Source of the DNA: Actinomycetota bacterium
GTDB lineage: Bacteria; Actinomycetota; Acidimicrobiia; Acidimicrobiales; Ilumatobacteraceae
Direction of reading: 5' to 3'
DNA: 38,840 bases
NCBI GenBank assembly: GCA_016870215.1
Contig: VGCD01000017.1
Location: 1 to 38,840 of the forward strand
Made by a program: the position numbers and the translations under genes. Below the pieces are notes generated by a model. The model saw only the letters and a program-made list of their open reading frames with translations, was not told where the DNA came from and ran no database searches. The stretch's first letter is position 1; every line of letters starts with the position of its first letter. Positions 26,840 to 34,944 of the stretch are shown here, piece after piece.

Positions 26840-27769
26840 ATGCCCACTCCTAAGGCCCCCGCCGCATTCACGAAGACACCTGGCCGTAGCCTTTTTGGTC
26901 ATCCGGCGCTGGGCGTGGTGGCAGCCTCGGTGCTCTTCGGAACCTCCGGCACTGCTCGGTCCTTTGCCCCAGACAGCGCCACTTCGCTCTCAGTGGCTGG
27001 TGTGCGGCTCATGATCGGAGCCGTGCCGCTACTCCTTGTTGGCTACCTCAAGGAGAAGACCAATCGACCGAGTCTTCGTGCCGAAGCCGTGGCGGCCGGA
27101 GGGGCGATGATGCTCTTCCAGGTCTGCTTTTTCAGTGCGATGGAGAACTCTGGTGTCGCTGTCGGAACCATGCTCACGATTGGAAGTGGTCCGATCATTG
27201 CCGCCGGCATCGACCTTGTCACCGGTCGCCGTCCGTCGTCACGAGTGGTTGGTGCACTCGTCTTGGCTCTTGCCGGTCTGGCGATGCTCGTGCTCGGATC
27301 TCCACCAGAGGGCGACACAAGCTTCTCGATTGTCGGAGTGCTCTTCGGAATCGGTGCAGGTGCCAGTTACGCCATCTACACACACTTGTGCAAGCGGCTC
27401 CTCGATCACGGCTGGAGTGGCACATGGACCATGGCATGGACATTCACGGTGAGCGCAATCTGTTCAGTCGTACTCGTCATGCCTTCTTCGCTTGAGTGGT
27501 TGTCAACTCCGAGTGGTTGGTTCACCATCATTTATCTCGGACTCGCGACGATCTCTATTGCGTATCTTCTTTACGCACATTCATTGTCGCGACTCACTGG
27601 CTCGATGGTTGTGACCCTCACACTTGTGGAACCAGTGACTGCAACAACACTTGGCGCTCTCGTACTGAACGAGAACATTCGACCTATCAGTTGGATTGGC
27701 GCAGCGATTGTCCTAGCCGCACTCGTATTCGTTGGTACAACGACTGAAGAAGACGTCCCACTCACCTAA
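26840..27769 (+). CDS. EamA/DMT family transporter
   Basis: A 309-residue ten-helix transporter made of two EamA repeats. The first helix LGVVAASVLFGTSGTARSFAP, the AGVRLMIGAVPLLLVG segment and AMENSGVAVGTMLTIGSGPIIAA belong to the N-terminal repeat. The C-terminal repeat starts around GVLFGIGAGASYAIYTHLCKRLL and ends VVTLTLVEPVTATTLGALVLNENI, the P-V-x-x-x-x-G-x-x-x-L-x-E signature, followed by the final helix. It probably exports a small metabolite. It is divergent from livH with 75 bp between start codons; no Shine-Dalgarno sequence precedes ATG 26840, suggesting a leaderless or weakly translated message. Confidence 0.9.
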   Translation: MPTPKAPAAFTKTPGRSLFGHPALGVVAASVLFGTSGTARSFAPDSATSLSVAGVRLMIGAVPLLLVGYLKEKTNRPSLRAEAVAAGGAMMLFQVCFFSAMENSGVAVGTMLTIGSGPIIAAGIDLVTGRRPSSRVVGALVLALAGLAMLVLGSPPEGDTSFSIVGVLFGIGAGASYAIYTHLCKRLLDHGWSGTWTMAWTFTVSAICSVVLVMPSSLEWLSTPSGWFTIIYLGLATISIAYLLYAHSLSRLTGSMVVTLTLVEPVTATTLGALVLNENIRPISWIGAAIVLAALVFVGTTTEEDVPLT

Positions 27770-27789
27770 CAATTGTCGCTCGTATGACG

Positions 27790-30615
27790 TCAGGTGACTT
27801 TGATGTTCAGGGTTGTCGTATAGGGCTTTGCTGTGACAGTGATAGTCAACGAGCAGGTTCCTGTTCCAAGGCCTTTCACCGTGTTGTTCCCAGACACCGT
27901 GCAACGACGTCGGGACGTGGAGTTGACCACGACCAAAACCTTTGCCCCTCTGGTGCTCGGAAGTCCAGCGCTCTGAGCAATCGATGACACTGACACCGAC
28001 TTTCCCTTGGTGACTGACGTTGACGTCTTCTTCGTGACAGGACCTGGCTTCACCGAGGTAGAGACAGCACACGTGCCGGCTTTCAGACCAACGACATTCG
28101 ACCCAGAAACCTTGCAGATTGCTTTGCTGGCGGCACCAACCTTTGCGGTCGCTGTTGTCCCCTTTGGTGCCGTCTTTCCTGCGGTCACTAGCGCTGAAAC
28201 AAGCGAAAGGGTCTTTCCTTTCGACACTGCTGGCGTACCTATTTTCACCGGTGTGAACGTGGAGGTCGCGGTGGTAGTTGACGTTGCTTGACCAACAGTG
28301 GTGCTGGTGCGATTCGTGATTGCCCCTGACGCAGTCACAGTCTTCAAGTCAATCGATGGCTGCGAGTAATGGAAGCCCGAGACTGAAACGTTCAAAACGT
28401 CATTGGCAAAGGTGATGGACTGCGTGAAGCCGGTCTGTTCAACACTGTCTTCAGAAATCGTCACTGTGAACTTGTCGGTGTCGGCACCTGATACTCCCCA
28501 CACACACTGAACCATCGCCTCGGGAATCTGCGCCTGATAGGCGCCTGAGATGAACGACGTTTTTGCCGACGAGGTGAAGTGCGGCGCGCTCGGCATGAGA
28601 TAGAGCGCCTTCGTTGCGGAGTTGTAGCGAGGGAATACAGGTCCGTACCCATTTTCCTTCACGAGCATTGGCCCCTTTTCTGCGCAGGCAGGCAACTGCG
28701 GCAAGTACCTCGTGTCGAGAACCATGAACTCCATGTATTTCTGGCTCCATGCTGGATAACTGGTTGGACCAATGCCGCCCAATTCATTTGCCACACCAAA
28801 GGTTTCGAGAATGCCACCCTCAACGACGAGACGGTACGAACCGTTCTGAGTCCACCGTGCTGACTGCAGCGTTCCGTTGACGATGCCACCACTCACGATG
28901 GTGGGCAACAACCAACTCGTTCGCAACACAACTCGGTACTTGGCAGTGTCGTCTAGGTTTCCGTACCGGACACACTTTCCGCTGATGACTTCGCACCCCG
29001 ATGCACTTGCGAGACCACTCTCCCATTCAGGCCGAAGACCAGGTAGCGCACTGCCACCAGTTCCGATCATGATGCTCGAGGCGTACATATTGAACTGAAT
29101 TCCTGTTGGCTGTTGAGACCCTGGCCTCGTCAGAATTGACCGAACTTCTACAAGCCCGGCAAAGGCTGCTCGCGAATCTTCGGTGACTAGCCCTGGTATC
29201 TGAAACTCGGGGCGAACATAACCATCTGGGTTCATCGTCGGAGCCGACGCACTTCGCTGTGTCCACTTTCCTTTGACCAACGTGGAAGGTGCGCTCGACA
29301 GATACGCACCGACTTCTTCGATGCAGTCGGTCTGCGTCGAAGTGGTGCAGTACGGCATCAGCATGCGATCACCGTCACTGGCTGGCGTCTGCGCAGTCCA
29401 ACTAGCCGGAGCAGTACCAGTGGCGAGTGTTGTCGACGTCGTCGTCGCTGCGCTGCTGTTTGCTGCCCAGGCTGATCCTGTCCACATCGCAAGTCGCCCC
29501 ACTGCTGAGCCACCTGCTGAGGTGAAAGTTCCGCCAACTGCAATCTCACTACCAAGCGAGCGCACCACGAGTCCGGTACCACCTGTTATTCCCGTACCGA
29601 GTGCGTCCCACGTCCCACTCGACAGCTTCGCCACACCTGCAGCTGGTGCTGAATTCACGCTTGTAAAGGACCCCGCTGCATAGACATCACTCCCTGACAT
29701 GAAGAGTGACTTTGCAACAGAGTCTGAAGCAGAGTTGCTCGTGGTGATGGTGGACCAGGTACCAGACGCAAATTTCTTGATGGCACCATCGCCGCTTGGC
29801 GGATCGGTGCCGACGTACACCTCGGAGCCTCCGGCGCCGACTGCAACCGAAACAGCTGGATCAGTAAGTCCGGTACCAAGTGCTGCCCATGCGCTTCCGT
29901 TCCACGTGGCAACATTCACTGAGTTGGAGACCACTGCGAGTGCTCCTGTAAGGACATTGGTGAATGTTCCGACCACTGCCACGTTGGTTCCCGACACCGC
30001 GAGCGCTCGACCAACGCCGCTCGATGCCAAACCTCCCCCGACTGCACTCCATGTCGTGCCATTCCACATCGCGATGCCGTTGACCGTCACTGGCGAACGG
30101 GAACTCACCGCCCCGTACGCGGTGGTGAAGTTTCCTGTCACGTAGAGGTCGCTTCCGACTGCTGCGATGTCGTACACCGTGCCGTTCACACCTCCACCGA
30201 GTGCCGACCACGACGTTCCATCCCACTTCGCAATTCCACGCATGCCTTGCGCGGCATCGAAGGTGTCGTCGGGGTGCGAGATTCCCATCACCGAGAAGTC
30301 ACCGCCGGCATACAGATTTCCACCGAGAGTCTCGAGTGCGTATACGGTCTTGTCAGAGCGGCCCGCTCCTACCGGCAACCATTCGCTTCCGTTCCATTTC
30401 GCGACACCGCTTGACACGAATCGCCCACCGACACGTGACAACTTGCCGCTGATGTACACATCACTTCCAACGGCGACGACATCATGCACTTCATCACCTG
30501 CCGTACTTGCGGCAACACCGAACGCGAATGCGCGACGTTCATCGTCGGGAACCACAGCCCAAGTTCCAACCACCAACGTGACCGCAACGATGTGTGACCA
30601 GCGCTTCGGCTTCAT
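27790..30615 (-). CDS. Large secreted protein with seven propeller-like repeats and C-terminal Ig-like repeats
   Basis: A 941-residue protein with an N-terminal signal sequence. Residues 40-390 contain seven copies, spaced 43-57 residues apart, of a unit ending in G-[IV]-A-x-W-[ND]-G-[ST]-x-W-x-x-[LV]-G, at about residues 70, 127, 180, 233, 276, 326 and 373. Each unit also has a D-[LV]-Y-[VA]-[TGS]-G-x-F strand. This suggests a seven-bladed beta-propeller. A Ser/Thr-rich linker (385-400) leads to a central region of about 370 residues, with several Cys, that I do not recognise. Residues 795-941 hold two related beta domains, each with a V-[ST]-K-G-K-[ST] start and a C-x-V-S-G-[SN]-N-x-V-x-x-L-x-x-G-T-C core. 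No LPxTG motif or terminal anchor is seen. It is likely a surface or extracellular protein; its function is unknown. Confidence 0.8.
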   Translation of the reverse strand: MKPKRWSHIVAVTLVVGTWAVVPDDERRAFAFGVAASTAGDEVHDVVAVGSDVYISGKLSRVGGRFVSSGVAKWNGSEWLPVGAGRSDKTVYALETLGGNLYAGGDFSVMGISHPDDTFDAAQGMRGIAKWDGTSWSALGGGVNGTVYDIAAVGSDLYVTGNFTTAYGAVSSRSPVTVNGIAMWNGTTWSAVGGGLASSGVGRALAVSGTNVAVVGTFTNVLTGALAVVSNSVNVATWNGSAWAALGTGLTDPAVSVAVGAGGSEVYVGTDPPSGDGAIKKFASGTWSTITTSNSASDSVAKSLFMSGSDVYAAGSFTSVNSAPAAGVAKLSSGTWDALGTGITGGTGLVVRSLGSEIAVGGTFTSAGGSAVGRLAMWTGSAWAANSSAATTTSTTLATGTAPASWTAQTPASDGDRMLMPYCTTSTQTDCIEEVGAYLSSAPSTLVKGKWTQRSASAPTMNPDGYVRPEFQIPGLVTEDSRAAFAGLVEVRSILTRPGSQQPTGIQFNMYASSIMIGTGGSALPGLRPEWESGLASASGCEVISGKCVRYGNLDDTAKYRVVLRTSWLLPTIVSGGIVNGTLQSARWTQNGSYRLVVEGGILETFGVANELGGIGPTSYPAWSQKYMEFMVLDTRYLPQLPACAEKGPMLVKENGYGPVFPRYNSATKALYLMPSAPHFTSSAKTSFISGAYQAQIPEAMVQCVWGVSGADTDKFTVTISEDSVEQTGFTQSITFANDVLNVSVSGFHYSQPSIDLKTVTASGAITNRTSTTVGQATSTTTATSTFTPVKIGTPAVSKGKTLSLVSALVTAGKTAPKGTTATAKVGAASKAICKVSGSNVVGLKAGTCAVSTSVKPGPVTKKTSTSVTKGKSVSVSSIAQSAGLPSTRGAKVLVVVNSTSRRRCTVSGNNTVKGLGTGTCSLTITVTAKPYTTTLNIKVT

Positions 30616-30625
30616 GAGCCCCCCA

Positions 30626-30649
30626 AACAGTCGACGCGTGTCAACTGTT
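30626..30649. repeat. Near-perfect 24-bp palindrome between two minus-strand genes
   Basis: AACAGTCGAC (30626-30635) and GTCAACTGTT (30640-30649) are inverted repeats with one mismatch (a G-U pair in RNA) around a 4-nt centre GCGT. The element lies in the 41-bp gap between the acyl-CoA synthetase stop (30657) and the secreted-protein start (30615). As minus-strand RNA it would form a 10-bp hairpin, but the bases after it are TTTGGGGGG, not a U-run. A -35-like TTGACA lies inside it on the minus strand (30644-30639), so an operator overlapping a promoter is possible. Confidence 0.55.
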
Positions 30650-30656
30650 CATGAGG

Positions 30657-32189
30657 CTAACTCACGAATTGTTGACGCAATTCGCGCTTCAAGATTTTGC
30701 CCGATGGGTTACGTGGAATCGCCGCCACGAATTCAACCTTCACTGGCATCTTGAATCGAGCGAGTTTTCCTTCGCAATGGTCAATGACAGCCTTCTCGGT
30801 GAGGGCTTCGTCCTTTTTCACCACAATTGCAAGGGGCGACTCACCCCACTTATCCGATGGAATTCCGATGACAGCAGCATCGCCGACACCGGGGCACGAC
30901 AAGATCACATTCTCGACCTCGGCGGGATACACGTTCTCTCCACCAGAGATGATCATGTCCTTCAAACGGTCTTTGATGTAGATGAAACCGTCCTTGTCGC
31001 GAATGGCGATGTCACCGCTGTGGAACCAGCCGTCCCGGATGGCTTCAGTTGTTGCTTCCGGACGATTCCAGTAACCCAACATGATGTGGTCACCCTTGAT
31101 GACTACTTCACCAGCTTCGTCAACGTCGCACTCCGTGCCGTCGGGACGCATGACCTTTACTTCAGTGTGGAAGTACGAACGCCCTGTTGAGCCCGCGTGC
31201 GAAATCGCATCTTCTGGCATGGTGATGCATGCTGGGCCGCATGTCTCTGTGAGGCCATACACCTGGTGAATTGCGATTCCCATTTCGGCATACATCTCGA
31301 TGACCGACACCGGAACCGGTGCGGCACCACTCAAAAGCCAACGAAGGTTCGGGTACTTGTGTTTGCTCGGATCAAACACAAGCTTCATGAATTGCAGCAT
31401 GGCAGGCACCATGAGCGCATTCGAGATGCGCTCCTTCTCGATGATCTCCCAGATGGCATTTGGGTCGAACGACTTCACCAATACATGTGCGAGCCCGCGG
31501 TACGCCGTTGCGATTGCGGGGGTGAGTGCACCAACGTGGAACATCGGCATCGGGTTCAAGTAGCGATCGCTTGATGCAAAGTCACTACATGCATTCAGGG
31601 TGATGAGGGCCGCCATTTGAGTGCGGTGTGAATGCATCACGCCTTTCGGCAATCCGGTGGTGCCCGATGTGTACATGATGTACAGCAGGTCATCACCCAT
31701 CGCAGTCACCGGCGGGTTCGCAGTCGACTTGCCATTCGAATAGTCAGCGTGGTTTACCGCGAAGGCGGGCTGTGATTCTTTCGAACCCACGTGAATCCAC
31801 TGACGAACATCGGTCTTGGCGCCACGTGATTGCAACTCAATGACACTCGGAGCAAACTCTTCTCCCGCCACGAGCACAGTTGATCCTGAGTCCTTCAGAA
31901 TGAATTCCAATTCGTCGGGTACAAGACGCCAGTTCAACGGAACAATGACGCCACCGATTTTGGCGATCGCAAAAAACGTCGTGAGGAACTCAGTCGAGTT
32001 CATGACAAGCAGTGCGACTCGGTCACCCTTTTTGACACCCGACTCCAATAGCGCGTGTGCCACCTTGTTGGTCTCGGCATTCAATTGAGCGAACGTGAAC
32101 CGCTTGTTCTGGGCGACATCGAAGAGTGCCTCCAGATCGGGGGTGATTTCCGCGCGCTTAGTGAGGATGTAACCGATGTTGTCGTTCAT
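30657..32189 (-). CDS. Acyl-CoA synthetase (AMP-forming, long-chain fatty-acid-CoA ligase type)
   Basis: A 510-residue ANL-superfamily enzyme that activates a carboxylic acid to its CoA thioester via an acyl-adenylate. The P-loop-like A3 motif is YIMYTSGTTGLPKGVMHSHR, A5 is YGLTETCGP, A7 is GWFHSGDIAIRDKDGFIYI, A8 the hinge RLKDMIISGGENVYPAEVE, and the catalytic A10 lysine is in NPSGKILKRELR. ATG 32189 starts the normal MNDNIGYILTKRAE N-terminus; the frame extends upstream but includes no family sequence. It is the last gene of the minus-strand catabolic block, 52 nt after the F420 enzyme. Which acid is used cannot be read from the sequence. Confidence 0.92.
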   Translation of the reverse strand: MNDNIGYILTKRAEITPDLEALFDVAQNKRFTFAQLNAETNKVAHALLESGVKKGDRVALLVMNSTEFLTTFFAIAKIGGVIVPLNWRLVPDELEFILKDSGSTVLVAGEEFAPSVIELQSRGAKTDVRQWIHVGSKESQPAFAVNHADYSNGKSTANPPVTAMGDDLLYIMYTSGTTGLPKGVMHSHRTQMAALITLNACSDFASSDRYLNPMPMFHVGALTPAIATAYRGLAHVLVKSFDPNAIWEIIEKERISNALMVPAMLQFMKLVFDPSKHKYPNLRWLLSGAAPVPVSVIEMYAEMGIAIHQVYGLTETCGPACITMPEDAISHAGSTGRSYFHTEVKVMRPDGTECDVDEAGEVVIKGDHIMLGYWNRPEATTEAIRDGWFHSGDIAIRDKDGFIYIKDRLKDMIISGGENVYPAEVENVILSCPGVGDAAVIGIPSDKWGESPLAIVVKKDEALTEKAVIDHCEGKLARFKMPVKVEFVAAIPRNPSGKILKRELRQQFVS

Positions 32190-32241
32190 GGCTACATGGT
32201 GGCACAGGTCACATGTGGGTTCTAACTGTGCGTCAAAAACG

Positions 32242-33153
32242 TCAGCGAAATGGGGCTGCAACCTCGTCGAAGTAACGAGCCAGTGTGTTTGAACGTTCTT
32301 CAGCCGTGTTCCCCACGGTGAAATCAGGGACGCACACTTCGTCAAATCCGGCCTCGCGATAGCGATTGACCACGTCCTGCATCTCTCCGACATTGCCTAT
32401 GACAGCACGGTCAGCGGGCATGAGGGCCCGAAGTTCCTCGGCCTTTTTGTCGTCCTCGACGAGGAACACCAAGGCTTGAACGGTCTTGTGTATTGATGCC
32501 GGGTCACGGCCGACGCTGTCACAGGCTTGCTCGAGTTTCTTCAACACCGCACCTGCTGATTCAGGCGAACCCCAAGTGTTCCACTCACTGGCCCAACGTG
32601 CAGTGAGCCTCAACATGCGAGGTCCGCCCGTACCAACGAGAAGAGGCAGAGGTGACTGAACAGGTTTGGGTTCGCACGGCGCATCTGTGATGGAGAAGTG
32701 TCGACCAGCGAAAGTGACGCGCTCTTCGCTCAACAGTCGGGCGATGATCTCGATTGCCTCTTCGAACCGATCGACGCGATTCTTGTTGTCGAAGAGCTCG
32801 ATGCCGTAGGCGCGATGCTCGTTCACTTGCCAACCAGCACCAAGACCGAGAACAAATCGTCCACTGCTCACACGATCGATGGTTGCAGCACGATTAGCGA
32901 GTACGGCCGGATGATGCACAGTGGTCGGCGCAACAAGTGAACCAAGTCGTACCGTCGATGTCACTGCGGCGAGTGCCGTGAGAACTGTAAAGCATTCGTG
33001 GAAATCGCCACCGACTGTCGCCCCATCGTCAGTGTTTGGCATGTAGTGATCGGCATACCAGATGCCGTCCCACCCTTGCTGCTCAAGTTTTGTAACAAGA
33101 GACTTCACTTCATTCCATGGTCGACTTGAATTTGGCCACACTGAGAATTTCAT
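32242..33153 (-). CDS. LLM class F420-dependent oxidoreductase
   Basis: A 303-residue luciferase-like monooxygenase-fold enzyme of the actinobacterial F420 group, expected to transfer hydride between F420 and an unknown substrate. Typical segments are GWDGIWYADHYMPN at the N-terminus, VRLGSLVAPTTVHHPAVLANRAATIDRVSSGRFVLGLGAGW (the conserved barrel region, in parts A-x-x-x-D-x-x-S-x-G-R and G-x-G-x-G-W), NKNRVDRFEEAIEII and PLLVGTGGPRMLRLTARWASEWN. Residues for F420 rather than FMN are not absolutely diagnostic by eye, but the GxGW and Asn-Thr-Trp pattern is common in F420 members. It lies 4 nt after the SnoaL-like gene. Confidence 0.88.
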   Translation of the reverse strand: MKFSVWPNSSRPWNEVKSLVTKLEQQGWDGIWYADHYMPNTDDGATVGGDFHECFTVLTALAAVTSTVRLGSLVAPTTVHHPAVLANRAATIDRVSSGRFVLGLGAGWQVNEHRAYGIELFDNKNRVDRFEEAIEIIARLLSEERVTFAGRHFSITDAPCEPKPVQSPLPLLVGTGGPRMLRLTARWASEWNTWGSPESAGAVLKKLEQACDSVGRDPASIHKTVQALVFLVEDDKKAEELRALMPADRAVIGNVGEMQDVVNRYREAGFDEVCVPDFTVGNTAEERSNTLARYFDEVAAPFR

Positions 33154-33157
33154 GGTG

Positions 33158-33613
33158 TCAGAACTTCTTTAGTGGGTTGCCGTACACGTGCGTGCTCAAG
33201 TCACCAATCAATTGCATCTCCATCAAACGTTCGGCAAACAGCCAGATCCCATCAACTTTGTGCACCTTGTCGTGGTAGGTGCCGGCCACAACCGGATGCA
33301 GTGGCCCACCCGGGCCCTGATGCAACACCTGCACATAGCTCTTGCACGACCCTGACGCGCCATCTTGGTTGACGTCAATGAGCACGTTGGTGATCATGTG
33401 ACGCGTTCGAGGAACACCGTCGTACAAAATCACCGTCTTGTGCAACAGTTCTCTCACGGCCTCCGCACCCGCGACACCTCGTCCCTTGAATGGGCCATAC
33501 GCGCCATCACTTCCGAAGAGTGCCGCAACATCGTCGAGTCGACCTTCGTCGATTCCGGCACAGTACGCAGTCAACAATCGAAAGATGTCTTCACGAATCT
33601 GATGAGTATCCAT
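33158..33613 (-). CDS. SnoaL-like / NTF2-fold protein
   Basis: A 151-residue cone-shaped NTF2-fold protein of the SnoaL_4 type. It opens with a helix (REDIFRLLTAYCAGIDEGRLDDVAALFGSDGAYG in parts: I-x-x-L-x-x-Y-C-x-x-x-D and L-F-x-x-D-G), then a strand-rich half with TRHMITNVLIDVNQDGASGSCKSYVQVLHQ and a closing GTYHDKVHKVDGIWLFAERLMEM. The buried Tyr, Asp and His pattern resembles ketosteroid isomerases, epoxide hydrolases or dehydratases, but members also serve as non-catalytic partners. It lies 3 nt after the SDR stop and 4 nt before the F420 gene, so all three are co-transcribed. The exact reaction is unknown. Confidence 0.8.
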   Translation of the reverse strand: MDTHQIREDIFRLLTAYCAGIDEGRLDDVAALFGSDGAYGPFKGRGVAGAEAVRELLHKTVILYDGVPRTRHMITNVLIDVNQDGASGSCKSYVQVLHQGPGGPLHPVVAGTYHDKVHKVDGIWLFAERLMEMQLIGDLSTHVYGNPLKKF

Positions 33614-33616
33614 GAG

Positions 33617-34423
33617 TCACAACCCCAGAAATGAGCCACCGTCACACACGATGGTCTGTCCTGTCACATAACTCGAATCGTCGCTGGCAAGAAAGAGCGC
33701 AACTGATCCGATGTCTTTGGTGATATCCCCCACTCGACCGAGCGGCGTTCGAGCTTCTATGGCATCTTTCAACGCCGGATTTCGTTCGAAAGCAATCGCC
33801 AATGCAGGGCTTCCTGCCACTGGCGCAATGCAATTGACGGTGATGCCCTCTGGCCCCCATTCACGCGCCAAGCTCTTGGCAATTGCCCGCTCGGCTGCTT
33901 TCGCCGGTGAATACAGCGCGATGTTTGCACTGCCCTCTACGCCAGAAGGCGACGTGATGAGGATGAGACGACCACCACCGAGCCCGGTTCCGCGACGTGA
34001 TGACTCTTGTAGATGGGGGTACGCAGCCCGCGCACAGAAGAAACATGCCCACACGCCGGTCTTCGACATGAGTTTCCAGTTCTTCTCCATTGTTGCCTCG
34101 TGCAGAAGATGCGGGACAGCACCAGAGAAAGCGTTGTGCACCATGATGTCGAGTCGGCCGTGGCGACGAACTGTCTCATCAACGCACTGTTGAACCGAGT
34201 CGCCCTTGGCAACGTCGGTCACAATGCACTCAGCAATTCCACCGGCTGCACGAATAGTTTCGGCAACTGGCTCACCTGTCTCGGCACGACGTGCGGCCAA
34301 AATGACAGTCGCACCCTCCTCGCCCAATCGGCGCGCAATTCCTTCGCCAACACCTTGACCTGCACCGGTGACAATTGCAACGCGGTCTTGAAGTCGTGTA
34401 CCGGTGTGTGTTGTCACATCCAT
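33617..34423 (-). CDS. SDR family NAD(P)-dependent oxidoreductase (full-length)
   Basis: A 268-residue classical short-chain dehydrogenase. The cofactor loop is TGAGQGVG (about residues 19-26), followed by a helix and AARRAETG, where the Arg pair after strand 2 suggests NADP(H). In place of NNAG it has HNAF. The catalytic Ser is in LITSPSGVEG and the Y-x-x-x-K pair is YSPAK. The C-terminus is GQTIVCDGGSFLGL. It overlaps the degenerate SDR gene by 10 nt, which implies coupled translation and possibly a hetero-oligomer. It precedes the SnoaL-like gene by 3 nt. Confidence 0.88.
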   Translation of the reverse strand: MDVTTHTGTRLQDRVAIVTGAGQGVGEGIARRLGEEGATVILAARRAETGEPVAETIRAAGGIAECIVTDVAKGDSVQQCVDETVRRHGRLDIMVHNAFSGAVPHLLHEATMEKNWKLMSKTGVWACFFCARAAYPHLQESSRRGTGLGGGRLILITSPSGVEGSANIALYSPAKAAERAIAKSLAREWGPEGITVNCIAPVAGSPALAIAFERNPALKDAIEARTPLGRVGDITKDIGSVALFLASDDSSYVTGQTIVCDGGSFLGL

Positions 34424-34929
34424 GATCCACCATCCACGATGAACGTTTGTCCGGTGACGTCGCCAGCTGCTTCGCTACACAACCACTGAACTATGCCCTT
34501 AGCGCTCACTTCATTCGTCATTGCACGTGGAGCAATTGACACTGGCCCGGCGACTGACTCATCGATGCCATATGCAGCCGACTCGAGAGCAACAGCGTTC
34601 ACCACGATTCCATCCTTGCCCCACTGGCGCGCAGCTGACTTGACGACAATGCGCGCTGCCTCCGCAACTGCTGCTTGCGCCGAATACCCTGCAGCACCTG
34701 ACATTCCGATGAGTGGCGTTACAACAACGATGCGTTTGCAGCCGGAGGAATGGGCATCTTGCAATTCCGTGATGACTTTCTGAATTGGTTGTTCCCACAG
34801 CTCTTGAATCTTGTCGTCAGTCAGGTCGACAGCAAGTGACGGAATGTCACTGATGTCAACGACAATGACACGTGCCTGTGAAGGAACATCACCAAGCTGG
34901 CTGTTGATGGTGGTTGCATGTGACGGCAC
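34414..34929 (-). CDS. Truncated, degenerate SDR-like protein
   Basis: A 171-residue protein that matches only the second half of an SDR fold: KRIVVVTPLIGMSGAAGYSAQAAVAEAARIV, then WGKDGIVVNAVA and the ending GDVTGQTFIVDGGSW. The glycine-rich NAD(P) loop is absent. At the active site Tyr82 is kept but the lysine four residues later is Ala86, and the Ser position appears to be Thr71. It begins with GTG 34929, only 15 nt after the MFS stop, and overlaps the full-length SDR by 10 nt. It may be a non-catalytic partner of that SDR or a decaying duplicate. The reading frame is intact and no frameshift is visible. Confidence 0.78.
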   Translation of the reverse strand: MPSHATTINSQLGDVPSQARVIVVDISDIPSLAVDLTDDKIQELWEQPIQKVITELQDAHSSGCKRIVVVTPLIGMSGAAGYSAQAAVAEAARIVVKSAARQWGKDGIVVNAVALESAAYGIDESVAGPVSIAPRAMTNEVSAKGIVQWLCSEAAGDVTGQTFIVDGGSWM

Positions 34930-34944
34930 GAGCGTGACGATACT

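Noticed and set aside
27770-27789. Terminator between the convergent EamA gene and the secreted protein gene
   Set aside because: The 20-bp gap has no hairpin with a T-run; any terminator would have to lie inside one of the genes.
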